Positions 10,469 to 22,687 of a DNA stretch of 64,000 bases are shown piece by piece. The translations under genes were made by a program, and so were the position numbers. This DNA is from Agrostemma githago (Eukaryota > Streptophyta > Magnoliopsida > Caryophyllales > Caryophyllaceae), in the NCBI GenBank assembly GCA_958450325.1, contig OY288250.1, positions 45,296,683-45,360,682 on the forward strand, in the 5' to 3' direction. The notes beneath the pieces were generated by a model. The model saw only the letters and a list, made by a program, of their open reading frames with translations. It was not told the origin of the DNA and did not search any database. Each line of letters starts with the position of its first letter. Position 1 is the stretch's first letter.

Positions 10469-13400
10469 ATGATTGAACAAATGCATTCCATTGAAGTTAT
10501 TGATAGTTTGGTTGAGTATAGCTTGATAGATGATGATAAGCAAGAAGAGGAACCATTTGACTCTCCACCTCTTGAAGAAGAATGTTTTCATGATGAAAAG
10601 GTAGAACCACTACCGGTGGGTAAGAGTATGGTATCTTCTCCTCCTAATCTTGAACTTAAACCACTCCCCTCTTCCCTCAAATATGCTTTTCTTGAAGGAA
10701 CTAATAATCCCGTTATCGTCAATGCTACCCTTGATGGACCTCAATTGGAAAAACTTTTGATTGTTTTGAGAAAGCACAAAAAGGCCATCGGGTATAGCAT
10801 TGCCGACCTCCAAGACATAATCCTTGACGATGACCACCGACCTTCGGTTGAGGGTCAACGTAGGTTGAACCCCACCATGAAAGAGGTTGTCATGAAGGAA
10901 GTCCTCAAGTTGTATGAGGCTAACATTATATACCCAATAACCAGAAGTAAATGGGTTAGCCCCGTACAAGTTGTGCCAAAGAAAGGAGGAATGACGGTTG
11001 TCAAAGGGGAGAAGGGTGAGTCAATTTCCACTAGGACTATTACCGGTTGGCGCATGTGTATAGACTATCGTAAATTGAACACGACCACCATAAAAGACCA
11101 TTTCCCCCTTCCCTTTATTGATCTAATGCTTGAAAGATTGGCACATCAATCTTATTTTTGTTTCCTTGATGGTCATTCCGGATTTCTTCAAATTCCTATT
11201 CACCCCGATGACCAAGAGAAAACCACTTTTACTTGTCCCTGTGGCACCTATGCTTATAGAAGGATGCCATTTGGATTGTGTAATGCGCCGGGAACGTTTC
11301 AAAGATGTATGATGGCTATTTTCTCCGATTTTATTGAAAAATCCATGAAAGATTTTATGGATGATTTTAGTGTCCATGGTACATCTTTTGATTCTTGCCT
11401 TGAAAATCTTGATCAAGTGTTGACTCGATGTGAAGAGTATAGACTTGTTTTAAATTGGGAAAAGTGTCATTTTATGGTTGAACAAGGTGTTGTCCTAGGT
11501 CATATTGTGTCTAATAGAGGAGTTGAAGTCGATATGGCGAAAGTCTCCGTGATTGAGAACTTGCCACCACCTACAAATGTCAAAGGGGTGAGGAGTTTTC
11601 TAGGTCACGCCGGTTTTTATAGACGATTTATTAAAGATTTTTCTAAGATTGCTAAGCCTTTGACTTCTTTGCTTATGAAAGATGCACCTTTTGTTTTCGA
11701 TGACTCGTGTCTTGAGGCCTTTTGCAGGACAAAGACCGCTCTCACTACCACATCAATAATCAAAGCTCCCGATTGGAATCTTCCATTTGAGATCATGTGC
11801 GATGCATCCGATTTTGCCGTTGGTGCCGTTCTAGGACAACGGGTTGATAAGAAGCTACATGTGATTTATTATGCAAGCAAGACCTTAGATGAAGCCCAAT
11901 CGAGGTACACCACAGCCGAAAAAGAAATGCTTGCCGTTGTCTATGCCATGGAGAAATTCCGAAATTATGTTACCGGTTCCAAAGTCATTATCCATACCGA
12001 TCATGCAGCGATTCGATACATAATGTCCAAAAAGGAGACAAAGTCCCGACTCTTTCTGTGGGTGCTCCTTTTGCAAGAATTTGATATTGAGATTAAAGAC
12101 AAAGCCGGATCGGAGAACTTGGTAGGGGATCATCTTAGTAGACTAACGGTAAGTAAAGAGAGCAATGAAGAAGATGGCATTCCCATCAATGAAGCTATGA
12201 GAGATGAGGCCTTGATGGCCGTAGAAACTATTACACATTGGTATGCCGATATCGTCAATTTCTTAGTGACTCATTTTATTCCGGACGATTATTCCAAACA
12301 AGAGAGGAAGAAACTACGTTATGAAGCCCGACGCTATTATTGGCACGAGCCTTATTTATTTCGCCGATGCGTAGATGGAATTTACCGACGAGGTGTTACG
12401 GCCGAAGAAGGATATAATATTGTGAAGCACCTTCACTCGACATCTTATGGTGGACACTTGGCCAACCAAAAGACAATTGCCAAGGTTCTCCAAAGCGGGT
12501 TTTGGTGGCCTACCATGTTCAAAGACATTCGACCTTTCATTCTCACATGCGATACATGTCAACGAGTGGCAATATAACAAGAAGAAATAAGATGCCCCTT
12601 CAACCTATCTTGGAGATTGAATTGTTTGATGTTTGGGGCATTGATTTCATGGGCCCGTTCACATCCTCTTTTGGTAACAAGTACATTCTAGTCGCGGTTG
12701 ATTATGTCTCAAAATGGATCGAGGCCGTAGCTTCCCCCACCAATGACTCCAAGGTTATAATCAAGCTTTTCAAGAATGTAATTTTCCCGAGATTCGGTAT
12801 GCCTAGATCAATAATTAGTGATGGAGGCTCTCATTTTAGGAAAGATACCTTTGAACACCTTCTTAGAAAATATGCTATCACCCACAAGATGTCCTTAGCC
12901 TACTACCCTCAATCAAATTGGCAAGCCGAGATCTCCAACCGACAAATCAAGGGAATTTTAGAGAAAGTTTTAAATACACACCGAAAGGATTGGTCATTGA
13001 AATTAAATGACGCCCTTTGGGCATTGAGGACGGCTTACAAAGCGCCGATTGGAACCACTCCTTATCGTCTTGTGTATGGTAAAGTTTGTCATTTACCGGT
13101 GGAATTAGAACACAAAGCCAAATGGGCGATCAAAGAGCTAAATTTCGATGAGAGTGTTGTAGGAAATAATCGCCTTCTCCAACTACAAGAATTGGAAGAA
13201 CTAAGACTTGAAGCCTACGAAAATTCGAAGATCTACAAAGAAAGAACTCGCCAATGGCACGATTCTCGAATTCTTCGTAAAGACTTCTCCGTTGGTGATA
13301 AGGTATTACTCTTCAACTCTCGCTTTAAACTCTTCCCTGGTAAGTTGAAATCAAAATGGTCGGGTCCATTCGAAGTGACCGGAGTGCAACCATATGGATC

Positions 13401-13536
13401 AATAGAGATATCAAGCCCGGAAACCGGGAAGTTTATGGTTAATGGGCAACGTTTGAATATTTATCATCCCGGTCATATTCGTGAGACCTTCGCTACTATG
13501 AAGTTTGGTGAGCTCCCATCGGGGAACGTTGTTTGA
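10469..13536 (+). pseudogene. pol: pol of element C: RT, RNase H, integrase (frameshifted)
   Basis: From 10469 one frame runs to 12577. It holds an RT domain (about residues 150-330, catalytic motif FMDD in KDFMDDFSVHG), RNase H with its four acidic residues (CDAS, AEKE, HTDH, GDHL), and the integrase HHCC zinc finger ending CDTCQR. A one-base loss near 12569, in a run of G, moves the reading to the frame that ends at 13536. That part contains the integrase core with WGIDFMG, IISDGGSHF and the conserved Glu in QAEISNR (D-D-E), and a C-terminal chromatin-binding-like tail. It copies RNA into DNA and inserts it. An in-frame TAA (10463) separates it from protease, where Athila elements usually have one polyprotein. 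Confidence 0.93.
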
Positions 13537-14426
13537 CCCCCTCTCAAAGTTGATGTAGGTTTGGTGGTATCCTCAACAACCACCTTGTATATATGTATCA
13601 TATTTATTCGAGTTTATTAGTTTTGTTAGCTTGAGAATAATGATTGAAATTGGATTTCACTATGGAGCTAAATTTGGATGAAGATCAAGCATTTGGAAAA
13701 GTTATGGAACTTAAATCGAAGACCACAAGCATGTTTGTGGGAGATATTGAGTATGTAATGTGAGTCGAGTCATATATTGGAATCTCTAGGTGATTATTGA
13801 AGAGTCATGAAATGGCAAGGCGGAAAAACGCAGCAAAGAAGACCGTCGGGCGAAACTTCGCCCGGTGAGACTCGACCGGGCGAAACTTCGCCCCACGGAA
13901 AAGTTGCCAGAATTGCCGGAACCAAAGAATATACCACCGCGCGAAATTTCGCCAGGTGAGATTTTGACCTGGTGAAATTTCACCCGGTGGAAAAAAGTTG
14001 GCAAAACGATTTTCACGACGAAAAGTCGTCGGGTGAAATTTCACCCGATGGTGCCCGACCAGGTGAAATTTCACCCGGCAGTGTGACTTGGCCAATCACC
14101 TACACCTTTTACTCACTCACTACATTTTCATCTCCCTCCAACAATTTACCTCAACATAACTTTCCCTCCAAATATTTTTACACCAAATTTTTACCACCAA
14201 CTTTAAACTTTCACTTTCCGTCCTCAAAACACCCTTATTTATACCACCTTTTTCACCTCACTCATCATTTCACCCTTTCAACCATAACAAAATCATTACA
14301 CCACCTTCCATACACCATATTCAACCTCCATTCATAACTCCATTCCATACTTGGGTGAATATTTATTTTGGGTTTTTGAAGAAAGGAGAAGCAAAATTTT
14401 CGGGATTTTTCTTGCAAATTATTATC
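13537..14426 (+). other. Non-coding spacer of C with internal palindrome cluster and CT-rich leader
   Basis: Contains the internal palindrome cluster (13842-14080), then about 330 bp rich in C and T resembling a 5' leader, ending at the ATG of the Athila ORF-1-like gene (14427). The order (palindromes, CT-rich leader, ATG) mimics the order in the LTR. No protein is encoded here. Confidence 0.6.
13842..14080. repeat. Internal palindrome cluster of element C
   Basis: Six units of GGG(C/T)GAAA(T/C)TTC(A/G)CCC at spacings that look paired (two units about 25 bp apart, then a gap of about 50 bp). The motif is the same as in the LTRs of this element, 6.3 kb away from the 5' LTR. Confidence 0.9.
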
Positions 14427-15494
14427 ATGGAGACAAGATCTCAAAGAGCCGCGCGTAAACAAGGTATGGCCTCGACTTCTAATCCTTCTAAATGTTCATC
14501 TTCTAGTAAGTCTTCTAGGCCTAAACTTTTACCGTGCCCTAATTCACCCCTTGCTCGTACCTTCTCTGAAAAAGCTTTTCAGAGTACGAGATGGCCTTGT
14601 CCATTCACAATGAAAACTCTAGGAATTAAGAACAATATTAGAGAGTTATCGTCTTGAATTGGTATTAGTAAACTCCTTGATTTTGTGCCTTGCACAAATA
14701 AAGACTTGACTTGTGAGTTTTTAGGTACCTTTACAAACGATAACCCGAACGCACCTAAAGAGTTCAAATTTAATTTGTTTGGTCGAAATCACTGTTTAAA
14801 TATTTCCGACTTTAGCTTAGCTCTAGGTTTGCCCTCATCGGGTACCGGACTAAGTAGACCCCTAAGTGATTCGCAAAGTAGTGCGACTAGGAGAGACTTA
14901 TGGAGGCGCATAGCGCCGGGTCAACGTGATTTCGAACCCAATTCTAAGTTTACCGCTGAAATCCGTAACCCAGCCATTTCTTATTTCGCTGAAATCCTTT
15001 CACACTGTCTTTTGCCATCTATCGACAATATCATTAACCTCAATGTGTGTGTCCTACAATTGATATGTGACTCTTTACACGGTAACCCTTATCCCCTTGA
15101 CCTACCTATTGTCGTGGCGTTACACTTTCATCAAATTGTCATTGACCAACGCCCCTCTGTCGACTGTGGTGGTCTTGTGACTGTAATAGCAAGAAATTTG
15201 GGTTATGCGACCGACCATCTTAAACCACATGACCCCCCTGTTTGGCTTGACGAGGCCTATTTTCCTACTTGGATCTTTCATGTACCTGACCATCGCCTCG
15301 TTTCTCTTAGCCATGACCGAGCCTTAATTGTCCCCAGCAAAAACAGAACCAATATTTACAACCCTCGTAATTGGGACCTACCTCCAGGTCCCTTTGAATT
15401 CCGACTGAACAACTCGGGGGATGTAGGAGTTTGGGAGTATGCCGGTGAGGGAACTCCCACGGCCTCCTTTGCGTCAAATGACTATTCAGACTAG
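14427..15494 (+). pseudogene. Athila ORF-1-like gene of element C (one nonsense codon)
   Basis: The frame starts METRSQRAARKQGMAST with a Ser/Lys-rich N-terminus and continues TFSEKAFQSTRWPC. It reaches an in-frame TGA at 14655-14657 and reads on, open, to TAG at 15492-15494 (about 355 codons). The FNLFGRNHCLNISDFSLALG stretch and the later FTAEIRNPAISYFAEILSHCL stretch fit the Athila ORF-1 family (a plant retrotransposon protein in the env position, function unknown). It sits between pol and the 3' LTR with its own leader and a palindrome cluster upstream. I see no transmembrane segment, so I do not call it an envelope. Confidence 0.65.
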
Positions 15495-17745
15495 ACCCCC
15501 CCCCTACAAGAGTCGGTAGATTATATGGTTCGTATGTGTTATGGGTAAATATGTGTGGAGTCGGTGAGTCTTAATCATCTATCATTGTATGTGAATTAAT
15601 CTTGTTCCTTATTCCCTGTCCCATCATTATAATCATTGTGATCGTTTTATCTTGAACAAAATTGCAAGCTGTCGCACCATCCCATTGAATGATTTTTGTG
15701 GCCGACGCGGCCTTGGTATTGCTCCCGGTTTCTCGGCGACGTGATTACGCCATTGACCCTTTGAAAATCCAAATTTTTTTTTAAATCAAATCTTTTTCAA
15801 TTTTTCTTAATCTGGGCTAGGTGACGTGACTACACCTACGCCCAATTTTTCACCCTTTCTTTTTATTTCATTTTCATTTTCTTAGCCACTTGGCTAGGGT
15901 CTAGGTGATGGGATTGCACCTAGGCCCGCCACTATTTTACCGCTTTCCTTATTTTATTTTTCTTTTCTCTTCTCAAAATTTTTGAAAATTCCAAAAACAT
16001 TCAAAAAAATTATAAAACCCAAAAACATTTAAAAAATTATAAAAATCCAAACAGATTTTTCTTATTTTTCTTTTCCGTCTTTTTCGCTCTTCCCTACTTG
16101 TCCATTGAGGACAATGTACAGTTTTAGTGTGGGGGAGGAGTCTACTATCTTTCATTTTTCAAAAATCTTTTCAAAAATCCATAAAAATTTGAAAAATTCG
16201 AAAAATCAAAAGTATTTTCTTTTTCTTTTTCTTCTCTTTTCTTGTTTCTCGTTATGTTTCGTGTCCCGTGTATGGTCTTGTTCTCTACTCTTACAGGTAA
16301 CCACCACCTTAATAGCACGATTTGAAGAGATTATGAAAGCACGCGCTTGGTAACTTCCTTCCTTCTTTCTTCTTTAATTTTGTAGAGGAGTTAGTTTGTT
16401 GCTATTGGAGGCTCTCGAAGTGAGCATTTCGGTGTTGTGGTTGATTGTGCTTGAATTTTGATGGAGTATGGTGTTCATGACCTTACTTGTGTTTTCTTTT
16501 ATTTTCTTTTTCATTTTCATGTGTTTGTTTTGCTTTTGTATAGTGTGTATAGGATTAAAACTTTTCGAAAACCCGATTAAAAATCTTTTACAAGAGTTTA
16601 CATTCCATTGTAGATAACCTATTGTAGATTTTGGACCTTAGTCTAGTAGAATGACTCTTAGGCAATGGATTTGTTGATCCTTTAGCTTTGAGTCCACCTT
16701 TTCTACTAGAGGTCACTTCGGGGTTTGCATTTGACCACCTTGACCACCCATGGAGGAGTTAGGCCTTGGTTCCCGCATCCCATTTTCTAGGTGACCTTGC
16801 TCGAATGACCATTGCGCCTTTAGTCCAAATCCTTTCCATCTTTTGTGGGTTATCCGGAATGGCGCGCGTTCTCGATTACCTATTTTTCCTCCAACTATAC
16901 ATCATCACAATAAGTTTAAACAAAAATAACCTCCAAGCTTGGTTACAAACCACATCAAAAAGCCAAAAAGGGCAAACCAAAGCAAGAGAAAAGGGCACAA
17001 AAATATGAAAAACAAATAAAAACAAAGGCGAAGAAAAGGAGCTTCAAATGAAAATCAAATTATCAAAAACGTCTCTTTCAAAAAAAAATAAAAAATAAAC
17101 CCCTTTGATCGATTCATCGTCGTGAAGTGCCAACTAGAGGACCGAGTCCCGAGGTTGGAAGATAGCGGTGATGAGTCGATCCATCCCAATAATTGTAAAC
17201 ACTCAACCTTTTTATTTGGGCTAATTTAGGAAATTCGAGTTTTGGAACGACCCTCTTGGCTTAGCCAAAGTGAGCGGGACTGCACCTACCTACAGTGTCG
17301 AACGAATCCATGGTTCACTTTTTCCACTCCTTTATACGCCCCGTAGTACTCCTTTAGAAGATTAGGCGAACCTAGGCTAAGTTATCAACATCTATATTGC
17401 TTAATTGTCATAGTATTAGGCTTTTGTCCTTGTTTACGTGGGTCATTTATCTTGGAAGTCTGTTGTTGTTTTAGGTATGTAATCGGTGTCTTTCCCCGCC
17501 GTCTCGATGAGGGATTCGATGTTTTATTTTTTCTTTGGAGGCGTCTATTCTTTCGTGTTATATGTTTTCGTGTGTTTAGTCGCATCCACCATTTTGAGCA
17601 AGCCCCAACTTGCCTTGCATGGGAGTACTTTACCTCATAAGTGTTTCGATGTGAGTTGAAGGGACGAAGCGGGCCCGTTAATTGCCCCGTATCGGCTTAG
17701 CATAGTATAGCTAGTAGTAGTAGTTTGTAATTTCTTTTTGGGTCT
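15495..17745 (+). other. Non-coding 3' region of element C
   Basis: No credible gene. Blocks in order: runs of AAAATTT/TTGAAAA (15973-16060), an internal hairpin plus PPT-like tract (16103-16140), more AAAATTT runs (16150-16215), a block around CTAGTAGAATGACTC (16640-16780), an A-rich purine block (16930-17095), and a block around CCTACCTACAGTGTCGAACGAATCC (17275-17392). The same blocks in the same order occur in A (27150-28580) and reversed in E, although coding sequences of C and A are far apart. Confidence 0.7.
16103..16140 (+). promoter_or_regulatory. Internal hairpin and PPT-like tract of element C
   Basis: CATTG-AGGA-CAATG (16103-16116), then TACAGTTTT, then AGTGTGGGGGAGGAG (16126-16140). 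The arrangement copies that of the true 3' PPT of this element (17746-17782) 1.6 kb further on, with a different stem sequence. Confidence 0.65.
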
Positions 17746-17782
17746 TTGCTCGAGGACGAGCAACGGTTTAGTGTTGGGGAAT
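17746..17782 (+). promoter_or_regulatory. Hairpin and polypurine tract before the C 3' LTR
   Basis: A perfect 7-bp stem TTGCTCG/CGAGCAA closes the loop AGGA (17746-17763). It is followed by CGGTTT and the purine tract AGTGTTGGGGAAT (17770-17782), which abuts the LTR start TGTTGTG. Confidence 0.75.
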
Positions 17783-19441
17783 TGTTGTGTGCTAAATTTA
17801 GACCGTTTTTCCTCCCATTTAGACCCGTTTTCCCCTCGTTTTGCAAGTCTTGATTGCGATTATCGCCATATTTTGCGTACTTCTCTCATTAGCGTCCCTC
17901 TTGTGCGTTTTACGTGTTTTTGGTAGTTTTTCTATCAATTTTGATATGTTTTGCTACAAAAATCACGATTGAGCTCCCACGAGCACAAGAGAAGCGAAAA
18001 CCATCGAAAGAGCAAAGCACACAACTTCAAGTTTAAAGCCATCCGATCGAACAACGAAGAATGAGACAAGATTCGAGGCCAGAAAAAATGACCGGGCGAA
18101 ATTTCACCCGGTGAGACACCACTGGGCGAAATTCCACCCGACGGTGAAACGCCTCCCACGAAGATTTTCCGAGCTTACCCACCGGGCGAAACTGACCGGG
18201 CAAAATTTCGCCCAACGGGCAAAATTTCGCCCGATGGAAAGAAATGCCGAAAACGCGAAAAATGGAAGAAAATCTCACCGGGCGAAAATTTCACCTGATG
18301 GGAATAATCGTCAAGTCCGCAGGGCTAAGTTTCACCCCGTGGAGATGCAAAGGGAGATTGTCTCACTAATGGAGCATAAAGTTGGATTTGGGCTTTAGGT
18401 TAAAAACCCATTAAGAGATTACTATATATATGTTACCCTAATTCATTGCTTAAGTCACCTCTCCATTGTTTTAAGGAGGGAAGCCATTACACCACTCCAC
18501 CATCCTATTACACCATCCATTAGTAGTAGTAATCTAGAAAAATCCTCAAAAATTCTAGTAGTTTACATAGTAATTAATAGTAGATCTACAAGTTTCCATC
18601 AACAATTATTTAGATTTCAAGGTTGTAAGAAGATTATTCAAGTTTTATTTGAAGATTTGTTGGGTTTATTGGAGGATTAGTGACAAGTTCTCCATTTTAT
18701 TCATCAAAGATTCAATCTTTATCTATGATATATTCTTATTTCTTATAGATCTACATAGTTGGTATAATTCTCTTCCACTCTCTAATCTCTAGTTTAGTTT
18801 TTGTGTTGTTTTCTCATCATCATCTTGTTTAGATCTAATTAATATGCATGTTGTGATGATTTCCATAATGATGTTTGAGTAGATTTCTTGTTGGGGAATT
18901 TAGGGTTGAGGGCTTGGATTATTTGAATATAGGGATGTTGGTGGGTTGCTTGCATGTTGGTTTATCTTATTTGTGGTGTTGTGTCATTGTTGTTTTAGTC
19001 CGGCCAACTAGACCGACCTTGACTAATTTCTATCAATATGGGGAAACTCGGGGTAGAAATTACCATGACTAGGGACTTACCCTCATTCGCCGCGAAAGCG
19101 GAATTTTAGGTTAGTTTATCAATATTGCGACAAAAACTCGATTCCGACCTTCTTAGACTCCAAGTACCGAATCCCGACTTCTCCCCAACGCCTTTTCCCT
19201 AGATTGACCACCCTTAGCTATTTCTCTAGATATTCCCTTAGTTTAAGACTCGACCCCTAGAAAAACTCCCTTCTAAGACATCGAACACGACACTTTAAGC
19301 TTCACAAACACACACCGTTCCCTGTGGACCGACCTCGACTCACCACGATTACTCTAGTAGTTTTTGTGTTATTCCGAGTCTTACAAATATCGTTTGATCC
19401 CCCGTCTTTCGTTAACGACCGATCCGATTGGTAGGCGATCA
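17783..19441 (+). repeat. 3' LTR of element C
   Basis: Collinear with the 5' LTR from TGTTGTG to GGCGATCA, followed by TSD ACTGC. It is 19 bp longer than the 5' LTR, mainly because of an extra partial palindrome unit near 18200. Most differences are transitions. Confidence 0.92.
18091..18342. repeat. Palindrome cluster, C 3' LTR
   Basis: Same GGGCGAAATTTCGCCC units as at 6264-6496, with several point changes and an additional GGGCAAAATTTCGCCC pair. Confidence 0.9.
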
Positions 19442-19446
19442 ACTGC
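19442..19446. repeat. Right TSD of element C (ACTGC)
   Basis: Second copy of the 5-bp duplication at 5951-5955. Confidence 0.9.
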
Positions 19447-20811
19447 TCTAGGTCCTGTGGTCGAGTAGTGGGTTCGGTTAGTGGGTTGCAAGACTAAGTG
19501 CAACCTTATGGTGATTAGAGCGATGGTAGATCGCTTTCATGATACTACCTCGACCTTCCATATGTCCTTTGGGGAGGTCCGGATGACTTTAGAGGATTTC
19601 AGGGTGATTACCAATTTACCAGGGGTCCGGAGAGGATTAGGTGGGCTGCCGAGGGCCCTAGGCTAGATAACGATGAGGTGCGGGGCCTCATCCGGGATTG
19701 TTTGGAGCGTGAGGCATATAGTGCACCTCATGCTTTGGTGAGTACCCAACACGCCGGAGCAGGACGCCCGGTAGTGGTTGTGGTATTTCTTAGGATCGAC
19801 CCACTTCTCGGATAAGGGCGAGAGGTTTAGTACTGGGATTTTGCCTCTCCTGGCTGATCTGGCTCAGCTAGGACGTTTTGATTGGGTAACCGCGGCTTTT
19901 GTGGAGATGACTTGCTGTTTGCAAGTCATAGTGAGGCCGTTGAAGGTGGAGTCGGCCTCAGCCTTGCCCATCGTGGGTCTAGGCCTTGTACTGGAGGTTA
20001 GTTGCTATTCCCGCTTTTGCATCCTAGGTTCTGCTTAGTTTTGGCTTAGTTTCGCTAGAGGTGTTTTGGGATTTTGCAGGCTTGGATCTATTCCTACTTC
20101 CCTTTTTTGGCACCTAAAACGGTGCGGGTTCATCCGACGAGATTCCCAGCGGGGATCGAGTGGAGGCTGGCTCAGCCTAAGAGTACAATCAGCTATTACC
20201 CGTCGGAGAACGTGCTGGTCAACCAGCTACGCCTCGAGGATGTAAGTTTTCTTTTTAAGCCCCGCTTTATTTGGCATTTATCGTGGGTTTAGGGTTGTTG
20301 AAGTGCTAATTTTATTTGTGCAGATTGTGGCCTGCCCCTAGGCTAATTATGAGGGCGTCCCTGGGTATGTGGCTGCGGAGTTGAGGCCTCAGAGCTATAG
20401 GAGGATGCTTCTCCCTGCGTTGTTTAGCCCGGTTTGGTATCTGGGCGAGCGGTTGGTGCGTCAGTGTTTGTATGACGATTTCAGGGTGCCGGTTGATCCT
20501 CCCCGGACCATGTATAGACCACCGACCACCATAGAAGTCCTCGAGGGTAGGGATGGAGAAGAACACGGTGCTCTCCTGGTGCCTGGTGCCTCCTATCTAT
20601 CTCACATCAGCCAGCGGCTAGCTTGCCACCGCCTCGTGGTAAGGTTTTAATCTTTTATTCTAAGGTTTGTTTCATGGTTTAGTGTTTACTTGCCCTTCAC
20701 CGACCGATTTGTTTCTTTCTCAGCTGGCCGATCCGACTGATGCTATTCAGCCCCCAGAATTCACCTTGACGCTACTTAGGGTGGATGCGGCCGGGGTAGC
20801 TTTCACTGAGC
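19447..20811 (+). pseudogene. Antisense PMD gene of element B, middle part
   Basis: Continues the gene interrupted at 5955. The frame with VDRFHDTTSTFHMSFGEVRM and TLEDFRVITNLPG is the signature of the plant mobile domain (PMD). Introns: 19997-20079 (GTTAGT…TTTGCAG), 20242-20323 (GTAAGT…TGTGCAG) and 20639-20723 (GTAAGG…TTCTCAG). Exons read AWIYSYFPFLAPKTVRVHP, an in-frame TAG at 20339, AELRPQSYRRMLLPALF and YDDFRVPVDPP. At least one frameshift and two nonsense codons are present. PMD proteins act in silencing and heterochromatin in host plants and are often carried by transposons; this copy is dead. Element A interrupts it at 20816. Confidence 0.75.
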
Positions 20812-20816
20812 CTCTC
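20812..20816. repeat. Left TSD of element A (CTCTC)
   Basis: CTCTC directly before TGATAAG, repeated at 30590-30594 after the 3' LTR end ACCATCA. Confidence 0.9.
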
Positions 20817-21156
20817 TGATAAGAGTAGTTTGTAGTGCCTTTTTCACTATGTTTTGGTCCCATTTCCTTGTGGAATCCCTCCTTGGGAGCGATTAATGCG
20901 CTTCTTATGCTTCCTTTAGTTCGTTTCAGGTTCCCGAGACCGATTTGGAAGAGTTGGAACGATTCCGGCTCGATACATACACATTTTGGAGCCAACGAAG
21001 TGAAGGAACGATGACTCGATGCCTTGGGATCGACCCCGAGACCTTGGGACCCAATCCCGAGCCTCCGAGACCCAATCCTGAGTCCCGAGAATCGACGAGA
21101 AACCCATGAGAGGCAAGGAAGGACCAAAAAGCTCTTAAGGGAGGCCTACAAGACCC

Positions 21157-21300
21157 ATCCCGGTCGGGGAGGCCTCTACCCGTCCGGGATGAGGTGCACA
21201 AAAGGCGTACCTCCTGTGAGGAGCCCGTCCCGGCCGAGACCAGGCCGTCCCGGTCGGGACCACACCGTCCCGGGCGGGACCAAACCGTCCCGGGCGGGAA
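21157..21300. repeat. TCCCGGNCGGGA palindrome cluster, A 5' LTR
   Basis: Six or seven copies of TCCCGGTCGGGA, TCCCGGGCGGGA, TCCCGGCCGAGA and variants in 144 bp. The copy in the 3' LTR is at 29291-29436. The TATA box ACCCATATATATACTTCC follows about 50 bp downstream. Confidence 0.9.
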
Positions 21301-21347
21301 GCTTCAGAGGCAACACGCAACTCATTTATTCCTTCTCCTTCATTGTT

Positions 21348-21362
21348 GTACCCATATATATA
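21348..21362 (+). promoter_or_regulatory. TATA box of the A LTR
   Basis: CCATATATATACTTC in a context typical of plant TATA boxes, unchanged in the 3' LTR (TGTACCCATATATATACTTC) and matched in E by TATAAATA on the minus strand at the corresponding place. Confidence 0.6.
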
Positions 21363-22464
21363 CTTCCCTCTTGTATTGTTAACACATCTGATCATAGTTT
21401 AGCATTCCTTAAGCCTCTCTACAACCCTAAAACCCCAGATTTACTTTCACTCATTAGTTTAAATCTTCCTTTAATCTTAGTTAATCTTGAGTTAATCTAT
21501 TGTAATTAGTTCTTGTTTTAAGAAGTTCTTGAAGAATTCTCCAAGCTTGACATCCTTGGGGTTGATTTTGGGTTCTTATTTATACAAGATTGCATCTTTT
21601 CATCTTCTTAGTGTTGGTATAATCATCTCTACTCTTAATCTTGTTATTTAATCTTGTTTGAATCTTTTCATATTGTTATTGTTATTGTTCTTGTTATTCA
21701 TTGTGGATGTTTGTTTTGTGGTATTGATTTCTCTTGTTATTGTTGGTTTTCTCTTCATCATGAGTGAGTAGTCTTCTTTGTGGGGTTAGTAGGGGGATTA
21801 GGGGTAGATTATCGATGATTAGGATCGATTAAGGGAAAAAGGGTGAATCTTTGTTGTTAGTCACATTGTGGGCACTCCATGTGTTTGTTGATATGCTTGT
21901 GTGAGTTGTAGTGGTCATGCTTCCCATACTTGTGTTCATCTTCTCATTGTTTGCCTATTATGTGGAAATGTTGAGAATAGTCGTAGTCACGAGAGTGCGG
22001 ATTAGGGTCTAAGTTGCGAGAGCCCGGACCCACCTTGACATCGGTCTAAGTTGCGAGAGCCCGGACCGACCCTAGCAACTAGGAGACACCTATACCCTTG
22101 ATCACCCAATTACCCATCTACTCTTATGAACCCGACTTACCCCACTTCCTTCCATATTTGAGTTCATCTCCTTGCTTAGTCATAGTTTACTCTAGTTTAC
22201 TTGTTAGTTCGATTATTAGCATTGTTTAGCATTGTTTTAGCCTAGTTCTTTGTTAGCTACTTTCCTCTTCTCTAACCTTCAATAGTTTGTCAATTTTCAT
22301 CCTCTTTGTGTTTGTTTTGGTAGCATAGTCTTGTTTTAGGTAGACATAGTCTAAGCTTTGCTTTACCGTCCTCGTGGATACGATCCCGACTTGCCCTAGC
22401 TACCCACTAGGTCTAGCCGGTTGTTTATTGACGGTGGGGACGTGACAAATCCCTACAATCAATT

Positions 22465-22482
22465 TGGCGCCGTTGCCGGGGA
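22465..22482 (+). promoter_or_regulatory. Primer binding site of element A
   Basis: TGGCGCCGTTGCCGGGGA, three bases after the LTR: complementary to the 3' end of plant tRNA-Asp, the usual Athila primer. Confidence 0.92.
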
Positions 22483-22687
22483 CGGTGCATTGTTTAGACT
22501 TAGTTTGCTTATTTCTAGACTTAGTCACCCTTCTTTGTGCTCTTCTATCATCTCTTGTGCATATTCTCTAGTTTTTCTTGCTTTCTTAGCTTTCTTTTCT
22601 CTTTGTCTCTAGTTGTGCTTGTTTATTGTCGTTGCCTAGTGCCCACAAAGCACTAGGTGTTCTCACGTTTGTTCTAGTGTGTAGTGT

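Larger units (their letters stand above)
5956..19441 (+). mobile_element. Athila-type Ty3/gypsy retrotransposon C, full length, decayed
   Basis: A 13.5-kb element with LTRs at 5956-7595 and 17783-19441, 5-bp TSDs, PBS at 7599 and PPT at 17770. In order it holds gag, protease, RT, RNase H and integrase, a palindrome cluster, an Athila ORF-1-like gene, and a 2.3-kb non-coding 3' region. Its coding regions carry several nonsense codons, a deletion in the protease and one frameshift in the integrase, so it is not autonomous now. It is inserted in an exon of the PMD gene of element B. The LTRs differ by roughly 50-60 positions by eye plus small indels (about 3-4 %). Confidence 0.93.
20817..22461 (+). 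repeat. 5' LTR of element A
   Basis: Starts TGATAAGAGTAGTTTG and ends CCCTACAATCA before the PBS. Contains the palindrome cluster (21157-21300), a TATA box (about 21350-21360), a duplicated GTCTAAGTTGCGAGAGCCCGG segment near 22008 and 22044, and the GTGGATACGATCCCGACTTG motif near the end. Confidence 0.93.

Noticed and set aside
14427..15494. An envelope gene in element C
   Set aside because: No signal peptide or transmembrane segment is visible; the motifs fit the Athila ORF-1 family better.
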